In this document: positions 26,814-36,579 of the stretch, one piece after another
How the letters are laid out: every line of letters begins with the position of its first letter
Position numbering within the stretch: position 1 is the first letter of the stretch
Source of the DNA: Scleromitrula shiraiana
Taxonomy: Eukaryota > Ascomycota > Leotiomycetes > Helotiales > Sclerotiniaceae
NCBI GenBank assembly: GCA_028455995.1
Contig: JABELC010000001.1
Location: forward strand, 2,964,501-3,028,500
Direction: 5' to 3'
Length of the DNA stretch: 64,000 nucleotides
Notes under the pieces: generated by a model
Seen by the model: only the letters and a program-made list of their open reading frames with translations
Told to the model about the DNA's origin: nothing
The model's database searches: none
Translations under genes and position numbers: made by a program

Positions 26814-27585
26814 GATGGAATTGAATATTGAGAGTTTCAATATTGTCTATCATCATCAGTACGTTCTTGAATGTAGGTATGCAATGATATATTTCATTCT
26901 TTATTTTTCTGCAGGCAGCATATTTCAATTGTAATTGGATGCTATTGGAACACAACATATGCAATAATATGCAGCATAAAGGTTCGGTTTCCGAAGCAAG
27001 TTCTCTCTCAGAACCAATGAACCTTTATATTCATGTTAGATTAGCTAGCAATCTTGATTCTTCACAGAAATGATATCTCGAACGTATTCTGGAGCGTTGG
27101 GACATTGGATCGTTAATTAATGAGGTGTAGTAGCTTTGTGGTAAGACATAGCTAAAATCAAGATTGTAATGTCAGGTAATGGATGAAAGTACTTTAGTCC
27201 AGACCATAACTGGAATCATAAAACCGGAAGAATCTTGATGATTAGATATGAGATGGTTTCAACATCAGTAGCAAAAGGTATGGTATGGGGAAACAGAGTA
27301 AGATGTCCATGGTAGATAGATACAATTTAGCTTTATTAGTCAGTACTGAATACGTCACGATAGAGTAGCAATATTTTTTTCTCCTAGAATGTGATAATTG
27401 GTTTTATTATATGACAACGAAGGTTAAAAATTGGTAGTTGGTAGCTAGCCCCCACTGACCTCAAAAGGAGTACGAATAGGTAACCCCACCTATCCCGCAG
27501 TGTAAGCAAGTCCTCAGCCCTGGAATGAAAATTACTCTGTTTTCACATGCAATCAATATTTCGTGAAATCATATAACGAGCATTA
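26814..27585. other. Promoter region of O-methyltransferase A
   Basis: No gene is seen. It holds one perfect TCGG-N3-CCGA palindrome and the 3' flank of the catalase-like gene. Confidence 0.55.
26984..26994. promoter_or_regulatory. Candidate GliZ-type site TCGG-TTT-CCGA
   Basis: TCGGTTTCCGA, extended to the palindrome TTCGG-TTT-CCGAA, is an exact match to the reported gliotoxin-promoter motif and lies upstream of O-methyltransferase A. Confidence 0.6.
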
Positions 27586-29682
27586 TCATACTTTATTGGC
27601 TGCCATCAATTCTGTTCGTTGTCTGACCTTCTGGCCCAAGTCTGCATCAATTGTTGCGAAGATATCTAATTGATGGATGTGAGCAAGACTAAATCGACAT
27701 ACCTTCTAATAGTAGGAATTACTTACTGTATGTAGTATTGCGTACGACCTCTTCAGCACTATATAAGGAATCCGCGACGTTAATAACCATATTCTCCTGC
27801 TGTCCCACCTCACTCGCCAATGATTGCCAATACTCCCTTGGCTGCACGAAATCCTCGTCAGTGACGAAACTCTCGAAAACGGTTACATTCCCAACCCATT
27901 GTTCGTGGAATGCGTACTGTTCCACTTGGGGAGCCGTGATTATCTTCTGACTATGGATGCTTGGGATATAATTCGGTACACCGCCATAATTCATCACATT
28001 ATTGGCCCCATCGCGTTTGGTAGGGTTATAAGAGTAGAATGGTCGATTCGTTGGCAATTGATTGAAATTTATTCCTAGACGGTAGCGTTGTGTTTCTCCA
28101 TATGCAAAGAGGCGAACTTGTAGAACTATTATCGCGTTAATGAACCTAACTTTAAACGAAACTTATACATAGAATCAAACTCACTGGGATCTGGAGATAT
28201 ATCCCAGCCAGGGACTATATTTGCGACGGAGAAAGCAGCTTGTTCCACTTCCATGAAGAAATTCTCAGGATTTCGATTCAATGTAATCTTCCCAAAAGGA
28301 ACCAAAGGGTAGTCTTCTTCTGGTATTGTACGAGTCGCATCGAACACATTTATTCGATAAGTCTCGGCTGTTACAGGGTCTATAATTTGTGCATAAACTG
28401 TCCAGGAAGGAAAGTCTCCCTTTTGAATTGTTTCGTACAACTGACGGGTCGAGTAATCAGGATCGTTACCAGAAGTTTTGGACGCTTCGTCTGTTGTTTG
28501 GTTTCTAGTTCCCTGATTTGTTTTCAAGTGGAGTTTTACGTATTGATAACTGCCATCCTTAATTGCTTGTCAGTCAATGCATCGAAGTGAGAAAGGAATA
28601 GAAGTCACTAACAGGTTTGGTAAATTTGTACAGATTGATACCAAATATGTCAGCGTATGAATACGCGGTAGGTATCCCTTGACCACTGAATAGTCTGACT
28701 AAAAAGTTGAAACCCTCAGCGTTGTGGTTAAAATAACTTCTAGGTGTCAGCATGTTCCATAATCTTATAAGTACAAATAATCGAATTAGGGTGTACAGAC
28801 TCCCAAAACTAAAATTTCCTCTGAAGTTAGTGGTCTAGCAGCTACAATCAGGCGTCTAATGCGTACCATTGTGGGGTTTTTAAGGTTGGTGGTGGGATCT
28901 CGCTTCTGTGCATGTACCACAGATGAGAACTTTGCCGGATCTCGAATTTGAAATACTGGCTAGAATTTCTGATTTAGTAAACGCATTCATATTGATTCGG
29001 ATAATGAATGTCTTACAGCGCCAAACATCAGCCAATCAAGATTGCCTTCTTCCGTGTACATTTTAAACGCGAAGCCTCGAGCATCGCGAACGTTATCTGC
29101 CGAGCCCTTTTCTCCGGCGACGGTTGAAAAACGGGCAAAAAGGGGCGTTTTCTTTCCGATTTTGTTTAGAAAGGCTAGACTAGTTACGTTCGTGATATCA
29201 TGTGTCACTTCAAACTCGCCATATGCACCAGCCCCTTTTGCATGAACAAGTCTAGAAACCGTTAGGCTTGATTTATATTCTTCATAATGATCTATAATAT
29301 TTACCTTTCAGGGGTCCTCTCATGAGTTATGTGAGCTATCGAGTCAACGAGATTGATATCCTGCATGAGCAAAGTAGCACGTCCTTTGACGCCAATCTTT
29401 TGTGCACCTAATGGGTTCATGATAGGACATCCTAATAATTATCAGATAAGTAATACATATGAAGGTCTATTTGCATTTGAGTTTATTCTAACCATTTGCT
29501 AGGGTATAATAGTCCCCACCTCTGGGTGGTCTAGATCCTGGGGGTGCTGCCAAGATACCTGGTGGAAGAAGATTCTCTGGGTAACTCGAATTGAGAGAGG
29601 TGTCTGCTAAAACAGACAGAGCAAAAAGAAAACATGCTCGCAGGAAGCAATAATTCCGCATATTTGGGCGAGAAGGAGTCAT
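27586..29682 (-). pseudogene. Secreted catalase-like haem protein, with an apparent frame break
   Basis: Eight exons can be traced (29682-29493, 29431-29305, 29251-29017, 28959-28867, about 28762-28613, 28557-28185, 28125-27727, 27665-27586), totalling about 548 residues. A signal peptide follows the start, so the protein would be secreted. Catalase landmarks are present: GCPIMNPLGAQ, HITHERTPER, the distal His in LVHAKGAGAYGEFE, RDARGFAFKMYTEEGN, PVFQIRDPAKF, and the proximal Tyr ligand in RLFAYGETQRYRLG. The usual GNNTPVFF segment with the distal Asn reads WLMFGAPVF, so the Asn is missing. Every junction is in phase except exon 4 to 5, where the best splice sites leave a one-base mismatch and an early stop. 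It may be a recent pseudogene, an unusual splice, or a sequence error. Confidence 0.6.
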
Positions 29683-29955
29683 TCTAATTGTTCTGGGTGA
29701 TAGGATTACATTCGCGAAACACCTCTCGATATTGGTTCCAATATATACCCAACACATCACCGCCAAGGATACAGATTAAACATCGAAATATGCAAGATTT
29801 TACCCCGTTTAATGGTCCTGTATCTTCCAGAAATGAACCTACATGCTGTATCGTACATCTGCTTGAGATTCATCCGCCAGGATCTCAAAATCAAAGCCCG
29901 ATTTCGTGATGGAGAAATCACTCTTTTCCAAAATCAATTCTTCCAACAGTTAAGG

Positions 29956-29966
29956 TCGGACACCGA
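29956..29966. promoter_or_regulatory. Candidate GliZ-type site TCGG-ACA-CCGA
   Basis: TCGGACACCGA is an exact match to TCGG-N3-CCGA. Confidence 0.6.
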
Positions 29967-30096
29967 TTTGTTGATCTACTTTGAATAGATTACTCGGTCT
30001 ACAAGCTGTTGATTGACTTGAAGAGCACGTCATTGCGATCCGAAGTTGACAACGCACCGTCTCAAATCATTCGCCATGGCTCCGAGGGGTTGCCAC

Positions 30097-30107
30097 CGGA
30101 TTCCGGG
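30097..30107. promoter_or_regulatory. Candidate Zn2Cys6 site CCGG-ATT-CCGG
   Basis: CCGGATTCCGG is a symmetrical variant of the cluster palindrome in the same divergent promoter. Confidence 0.5.
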
Positions 30108-30292
30108 TAACCATAAAGAAAATTGTCGAGGATCAGACAATATGAAGCAAATCAGCCAGTATTCCGTTGATTTTAGATGTTATAGGGTTGGGCCCAATCA
30201 TATAACTTGCAGGTTACCCCCGATCCAAGAAAGTTTCGACAGCTCATCCACACAGAAATACCCATCTGTCTCACTCGGCTCAATCTCACAAC

Positions 30293-31528
30293 ATGGTTCA
30301 ATTCTCAGCTTTCCTCCTCTATGTAGCTGCAATTCTTGCTACTTCCGAGTCTAGAGTATACCACACCGACTATGAGCAAGCCAAAGCAGTATACTTCATA
30401 ACTAACAAGGTACCAAATGAGGTCGTAGCTGTTCCTATAGGATCAAATGGATATATGGGTCCTCCTTCATTCATTCCAACAGGCGGTAATGGAGGTACAG
30501 GGACACTTGATGACAGGAACAAGCCGAATGCTCCAGATGCTCTCAGCAGCTCTGATAGTGTTGTGGTTTCTAAAAATGTATTAATTCATCATTACTATCT
30601 TCATACTCTGTCCTATCACAGGGTGACTGACTGATTAACTTCTCTGTAGTATCTATTCACCGTTAATGCTGGTTCAAATTCTATTTCGATGTTCCAAATA
30701 CCATCGAGGAAGCCAACTGATCTCACTTGGGTTGGAACATTCAACACTCCAGGCGACTTCCCCGTATCCATCGCTATCCAAGACAATATCATTTGTGTTG
30801 GCCATTCAGGGCATAAGTCTGGGGTTTCTTGTGCTAATTGGTGTTCCAATGGTATTGATGATTTTGATGCCCTACGCATTCTCGATACCGACCAACTTAC
30901 GCCTCCAACCACAAGTTTGAATGTCAATCTATTGACTGATATTGTATTTACTGGAGATGGCTCATCTCTGGTTGCTACTGTTACACATTCAAATAGTAGT
31001 AGCGACTTTCTATACATCTGGTCTGTAAAGAAGAATGTAGTCGAGCAGAATGGAACGAAAGTTTCACCAACCGGCACCAATGTCCCCTTTGGTTCTGCTC
31101 CTATTCCTGGCACATCCAAACTTTTCGTCTCTGACGCAAGCTTTGGTGGTTTTACAATTGATGTAAATGATGCCAAAACTCCCCTGACGGTGACCAACGT
31201 AACTGGTCAAGTGGCTTCCTGTTGGGCACAGGTTCAAGCAAATACCGGTCATGGTTACATCACTGATGGAGGGGTCAACAACATCTTGCGAGTAGATCTA
31301 GAAAGTGGAAAGATTCTGGATAACTTTAATTCGACAAATGGAAATATAGCCAACCTGGATTTTCAGATCGTTGGAAACAAGCTATATGCCTTGAGCGTTA
31401 AACTTCTTGAGACCCCAGTTACTGGTGTTATTTCGATATTTGACATCAGTGACGAGATTTCCGACTTTCAAACTCTATATGTGGATGGTGTTGATGCTAA
31501 TGGTCAAGGACTTGCTGTCTTTGTTTGA
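30293..31528 (+). CDS. Secreted beta-propeller protein, lactonase/muconate-cyclase-like
   Basis: Two exons (30293-30577, 30650-31528) join in phase (GTATTA donor, TGTAG acceptor) into 387 residues. The N-terminus MVQFSAFLLYVAAILATSES is a clear signal peptide. The rest has repeating four-strand units such as LFTVNAGSNSISMFQI, LFVSDASFGGFTIDV and GHGYITDGGVNNILRVDL, typical of seven-bladed 6-phosphogluconolactonase or 3-carboxymuconate-cyclase-like fungal secreted proteins. Several NxS/T sites suggest N-glycosylation. No catalytic residues can be assigned. This family is not part of the usual ETP gene set, but its promoter carries two cluster palindromes. It might act on the exported product or be unrelated. 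Confidence 0.8.
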
Positions 31529-32192
31529 GCAATGAAGATACATTGTGGTTGTAATGATGCCACCAGACAGAACATCAATCTCATTGAGAAGCCATTTGGA
31601 GACTGGGGACGGATAATTACGGCACTAGCCGCCCTAATACAATTAGTATAAGCCTAACTGAGCCTTGTTTATAAAAAAAAATGCATAACGTGATAATCTA
31701 GTGAGGCTCAATGTAGAAAAAGATGACAGGTGATGAAGTCACAGAGCTACCACCAAAGGATTGCCATCCTGAGAGGGAGTACCCTCGCTAATTCAAAATC
31801 CCAGTTCCAAAAGATGAAACTAGCCTTCAACCCCACACCAATGCCTACCCACTGTAGAAAACACGGGGAAATCCCAAAATGCATCTCAAACCATGGAGCA
31901 ATTCTGCAGTTTCTATGCCTAGGGATTCTAGAAGCGAATTAAAGTGAAGACAATTAGTCACATTGAAAAAAAATAGTGACCGGAACCCGATCACAAAATT
32001 CGGGATACCGGGTACTTACTGAGCTTATCTAATCAAGGTAGCTGATTGTGTCACCCAAACACTCAAATTTGAGCAAAATGCTATAACTGCCTGTTCAAAC
32101 GCTAGCGCTTTATTGATTTAACTACTTTTTTACTTGGCGTTCCTTGTTCTTTTTCCTACTCTGTTCTGTCTACCCGTAGCTATCCAGAAATC
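31529..32192. other. Promoter region of P450-B
   Basis: No gene is seen. CCGG-AAC-CCGA lies about 200 bp before the start codon, followed 10 bp later by a TCGG-GATA-CCGG variant with a four-base spacer. Confidence 0.55.
31980..31990. promoter_or_regulatory. Candidate Zn2Cys6 site CCGG-AAC-CCGA
   Basis: CCGGAACCCGA matches the cluster palindrome; a TCGG-N4-CCGG variant follows at 32000-32011. Confidence 0.5.
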
Positions 32193-34214
32193 ATGGAGGA
32201 CCTTGCCAGTCTCACCGTTAAGCTTCCAGTCACAAGCTTATCTCTAATTTCTCTAACGCAGTCACTTCTCCCTCTTCGTTCCTTAGTTCTGATGTTTTTT
32301 CTAGGTGTGGCCGTGATCTTTGGATATGGATATCATTGCGACAAGGAGGAACGCCGAGGACATGATAATGCCCGATACCCTCTTTTGGGTGATTGTTCTT
32401 GGTGGAGAAGACGTTTATGGTTTACTTGTCGATGGAATCGAGATTCAATGAACCTGTCTATTGAGGGGTATCGACGTGTAAGCATCTACCAACCCATGTG
32501 GCAATTTATCTTCTATCGTTTGTTCTAAACACAAGCCTGACATGTTATATTTAATAGTTCAATGAAACTAATGGTGTCTGGGCAACTTGGATGTTCGACA
32601 GGATCGCTTACGTTTTTCCTTCGAGCATGGTAGAGGAGTTAAGGAACTATCCTCCTGAGAAACTAAATTTTAGCGAGGTTGTTGAGGAACAGTTTTCATG
32701 GCATTTACATATGAAAGACACATTAACGGAGAGAAATTACACTATTGGGGTGAAAAAACATTGGATTTCGAACTTAGGTACTCCAAACTCTCACTGAAAG
32801 TATATTAAAAAGGAGATCGACATCTACTGATTGAATGCAGCCGATATGACAGAAGACATTGCAGGGCTAATTGAAAATGCTTTGTTGAAACGATTAGCAC
32901 CACCACCTGACGCCGAAGGTAAGTTTGAATTGATTCTCCTGCCTTCTAGATTCCCGTGATGATCTGGGATTATATTCAGATCCAACTTAACTAATATGTA
33001 ACCTCTGACAGGCTGGCGGACAATCATGGTCTGGGAAGGTTTGCTCGAGATATGCCACTCAGTAATTGGTCAGGCTATGGCAGGGCCTTCACTAGGTTCT
33101 TCCTCTAAATACATGCATCACATAAACAGCTATGCCGAGGTAATAACCTTGTGGCCCGGAAGCATGTTCCTGTTACCTCCTATTTTGCGTAGCGCATTCT
33201 TTCGATTTAGTGCCGGTGGACGAGCTATCCGCTATCATTTACAAGAGATCCAGAGGCTAGTAATTCCACAGTTGGAAATTAGCTCTCAGGTACCAGATAA
33301 AGAGAAGTTGAATAGGGAGGATTCGATGCTTGAAGCGTTGCTGAGACTAACTCCGGGTGAGAACGAGGAATCTAAATTCAAGAAAGTGATCGATCAAATG
33401 CTTATTCTAACGTTTGCATCGGCGGGGATGTGGAATATGATTATTTGTCATGTGCTGTATTATTATATGGCATATCCCCAATATTGGGAGGCATTGTCTG
33501 AAGAGGTGGAAAGGGCGCGAAGAGAAAATATGGGGTGGACTAAAGAAGCCTTAGCAAACATGCCGAAGATCGATAGTTTTGTCAGGGAGGTCATGAGATG
33601 TAGTCCGCCAATTATGTGTAAGTTTTATAATATCATTTTATATTTCAACCGTCACGGTTATCTTACATGGGGGAGAATCTCCTTGGGCGGAACGATGATG
33701 CAGGCTGAAACAAAGTGAATATAGATGCTAATAATTATTATGGGAAAAAGACACGATCCAGAGAAAAGTGATGCAGGAAGTGCACCTCTCAAACGGCGCC
33801 GTTCTCACTCCTGGACAAATGTTGATGGTACCCACTCACGGCATTCTCCATGACGAATCTATCTACCCCTCCGCTTCTACTTTCGATCCATATCGATTTT
33901 ACGATGCCAAAGAAAACAAAGTGAGTATATTAGCGGTGACTCAAACTGCTGAATTTCCAGCGTAAGTGTGATCTCCCATTTTGTGATCCGACCAACCAAC
34001 TAAATTGAACTCTGCTAGCTTTGGAAATGGGAATCAGACCTGTCCAGGTCGATTTTTTGGCCTTCTTGCAACCAAACTGGCATTTGCACAACTAATTACC
34101 AATTATGAGATGAAGTTCGTACCAGAGAGGAGGGGAAAGCCTGTTGATTGGCCGGTTGGGGTCACATTGATGCCAAACGTAGATACTTTTGTAGCTTTCA
34201 GACGAAAGACGTAG
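32193..34214 (+). CDS. Cytochrome P450-B
   Basis: Six exons (32193-32477, 32558-32777, 32841-32918, 33012-33617, 33751-33961, 34019-34214) join in phase into 531 residues. A membrane anchor occupies about residues 20-50. The haem motif FGNGNQTCPGR puts the thiolate at Cys475, and FVREVMRCSPP marks the K helix. The sequence resembles the fungal P450 group that includes ent-kaurene-oxidase-like and GliF-like enzymes. It is a paralogue of P450-C (55573-57480): the two share intron positions and phases, and exons 4 and 5 are the same length (606 and 211 nt). A late tailoring oxidation of the ETP core is the likely role, by inference. Confidence 0.85.
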
Positions 34215-34528
34215 AACAATATATTGCGTGTGTCGCATGTCATTTATCCCGTGGGAACCACCAACGAGATCATTCGATAACACCAAGTCATGATGGTTGG
34301 AAATAAACAATAAAGTGGAGGTTACAAAAATCAATGTAATTAGACTCAGAGTAAATATTGAAGGAATGTATGCGATACAAGTTATGTAGAAAAATTTATG
34401 ATATGGAAAATATTTAGGTCATGAAATTTTCATTTTGTAAAGCTTAAGGCCATCGCGCTAACTTAGGTAGATTTAGTTCCAGTGAGTTACGACATTCATT
34501 CTTATTTCTTCCTCTCCCAACGACTTCC
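34215..34528. other. Convergent 3' intergenic region
   Basis: Nothing is recognised between P450-B and the dithiol oxidase gene. Confidence 0.55.
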
Positions 34529-35542
34529 CTAGAGTGAAACCGAAACTCCGGAAGCAGCAGACATACCAGCTGTGGAGGCCATAACAACCGTCCTCAATAA
34601 TACACTGTTATCGCCGACGGCAAAGCAACCTTTGACCTCTGTTTCATAGAAAGGAGGGTTAGTTTTAATTTCCGTCCCCGCTTCTGAGAACGTTAAACCT
34701 AATTTCTTCGCGAAATCGATGTTTGGAGACACTTTTGGTTGATGAGCAAGGAAGGCATGCTCAACAACTTCTCCAGATTCCAAGACTATAGAGGGTCCTT
34801 TTCCCTGTGCTCCTGGAATTAAACGCTCAATGGGACGATTGTCGATAGAAAGATTAGAGCTATTTGCAACAAGGGGATCCAAAGTTTCGGTGAGAGTTTT
34901 TGAGTTGTTGGTATAAATAATCACATGCTTCGAAAACTGGGCAGCCATCTTGGCGAAGTGAAAGCTCATTGGAGAGGCCATATTCCCAATGGCTAGAACT
35001 GCAGCGGAGGACGAGCCGCTATCTTCGAACCCGTGACAGAAGAGGCAATGGTAACTATGGGTCAAAGTAACAAGGAATTAGTTTTTATTCAGTTTTAAGT
35101 GTCTTCTAGAATGCATTTAAACATACATATTACTGTTCTTCCAGCACTCAGCATACCCCGGAAGCTCTGGCATGATATCCGTAACACCAGTGGCTATCAC
35201 CAATCTTTTGCCATACCATATTTTGCCTGTCTCATCAGTCGCGGTAAAGTTCCCATCCACAGGGTCTCGTTCAACAGATTGAATCGACACTTTGGCAAGC
35301 TGGACTGTATCATAGCGCCCATGAAGGAGTTCATTGATTGCTGCCGCACGATGATCTGATGGTGAAGCATGATCCCACGTGTTCAAATTGTGCATGTGGG
35401 ATAAATGGCCATTCCTATATTTTCCAGAGTCAAAAATGACTGCTGTGCGACGAATACGACAGAGGCCAAGAGCGGCGGCTAGACCTGCGGGACCAGATCC
35501 AATGATAAGAGCATCCACGATTGAAGTTTTCACGGAGCCCAT
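34529..35542 (-). CDS. gliT-like: Thioredoxin-reductase-like dithiol oxidase, GliT-like
   Basis: Two exons (35542-35127, 35054-34529) join in phase into 313 residues. The FAD-binding motif DALIIGSGPAGLAAALG lies at about residues 10-26. The redox pair is CLFC at 142-145 followed by HGFE, as in GliT and related ETP and dithiolopyrrolone oxidases rather than the CA(T/V)C of housekeeping thioredoxin reductase. A C-terminal FAD motif reads GCFAVGDNS. GliT uses FAD and oxygen to close the transannular disulfide, releasing hydrogen peroxide, and also protects the producer. Same function is a strong inference from the motif and neighbourhood. It appears intact, slightly shorter than A. fumigatus GliT. 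Confidence 0.92.
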
Positions 35543-36579
35543 GGTTAATAGTTGAAATCGTAAAAGTCAATGATGAATAGAGAAGGTAGAAAGTGTGGTA
35601 AAAAATTGAATCGTAGTAGGAGGCAAAATTAAGGTAATTTAAGGCGGTGTCAATAGAGGTCACGATGGTAGTAATAGAAGGAAAGACGTCAAATTGGCAA
35701 TGAGATGAAATATTTTCGTCACAAAAGCAATAAATTCACTTTCCGAATGACGGGATGATATTGTCAAGGCACCTGGAAGGAAGGAAGGAAGGAAGGAACA
35801 GGACAAAGGGTGAATATTAGCTAGAGTCTAAATTATTTTGCTATTTCCTTTTGGAAATTTGAAAACGAAAACGAGATCGAAAATGAAAATAATGATGAGA
35901 ATGAGAAAGGAATTGGACATGATTATCGAGTTGTCTTCCCTTCGAGAATCTAGTTCGTGTAAATGTATCATGAATACTATGCAGTCAACGTCATACTGTT
36001 ACAAACCCTTCTAAAATTTGCTTTATTCATCGTGGTTAAGAGTCTTGTGTGAAATAATGATGACTAATGATCTTCCTCCAAATTTATCATTAAATTCTAG
36101 CCTTGTAGAAATTATTATTCTAACAAAATCAGAGTCTCGTATGACCTTCTCTCATAACCAACGAACACACTTGCTAGATTGAAGCGTAAGAGAGTGCGAA
36201 GTCGGACATTACCTTCTCATTATGCTTCAGTCTGTTCGGTATTTCGGGGGTTAGGTTCATGTGCAGGGGACAATTTGCAGTTCTTATCGGACTTCATTAT
36301 AGTTATTGTGAGCAGGATAGATATCTCGGTGACCGTTGATCATAGGACGAACAAACCGTTGTACAATGCTATGAGTGCATGAATTCCGAATGACGGTAAA
36401 ATACAGTAATTTGAAGCCTGTTTAGTAGAGACAGACGGAATCAAAGACACGCTTGGTTACAGTAAGCGTAGGTAAACATGATTGTGGAAAATATGATATT
36501 AAATTCAGTAATGATGAAAATCACGACACCAGCACCTGTAATCACCTGATCCAACGTAACACAAAAGCCAATTCCTTTT
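35543..36579. other. Region between NRPS 3' end and dithiol oxidase start
   Basis: No gene is supported. A search of the minus strand for a third carrier-domain motif (LGGxS type) found none. GGAA repeats occur near 35777-35800, and a near-match palindrome TCGG-TGA-CCGT lies at 36326-36336. Confidence 0.55.

Larger units (their letters stand above)
29683..30292. promoter_or_regulatory. Divergent promoter of catalase-like and beta-propeller genes
   Basis: The 610 bp between the two start codons carry TCGG-ACA-CCGA and CCGG-ATT-CCGG, so the two extra genes look like members of the cluster regulon. Confidence 0.6.

Noticed and set aside
36326..36336. TCGG-TGA-CCGT as a site for the GliT-like gene
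   Set aside because: One mismatch and about 800 bp from the start codon; too weak to list as a site.
35543..36579. Search for a carrier domain missing from the NRPS
   Set aside because: No LGGxS/DSL-like motif or helix pattern was seen on the minus strand.
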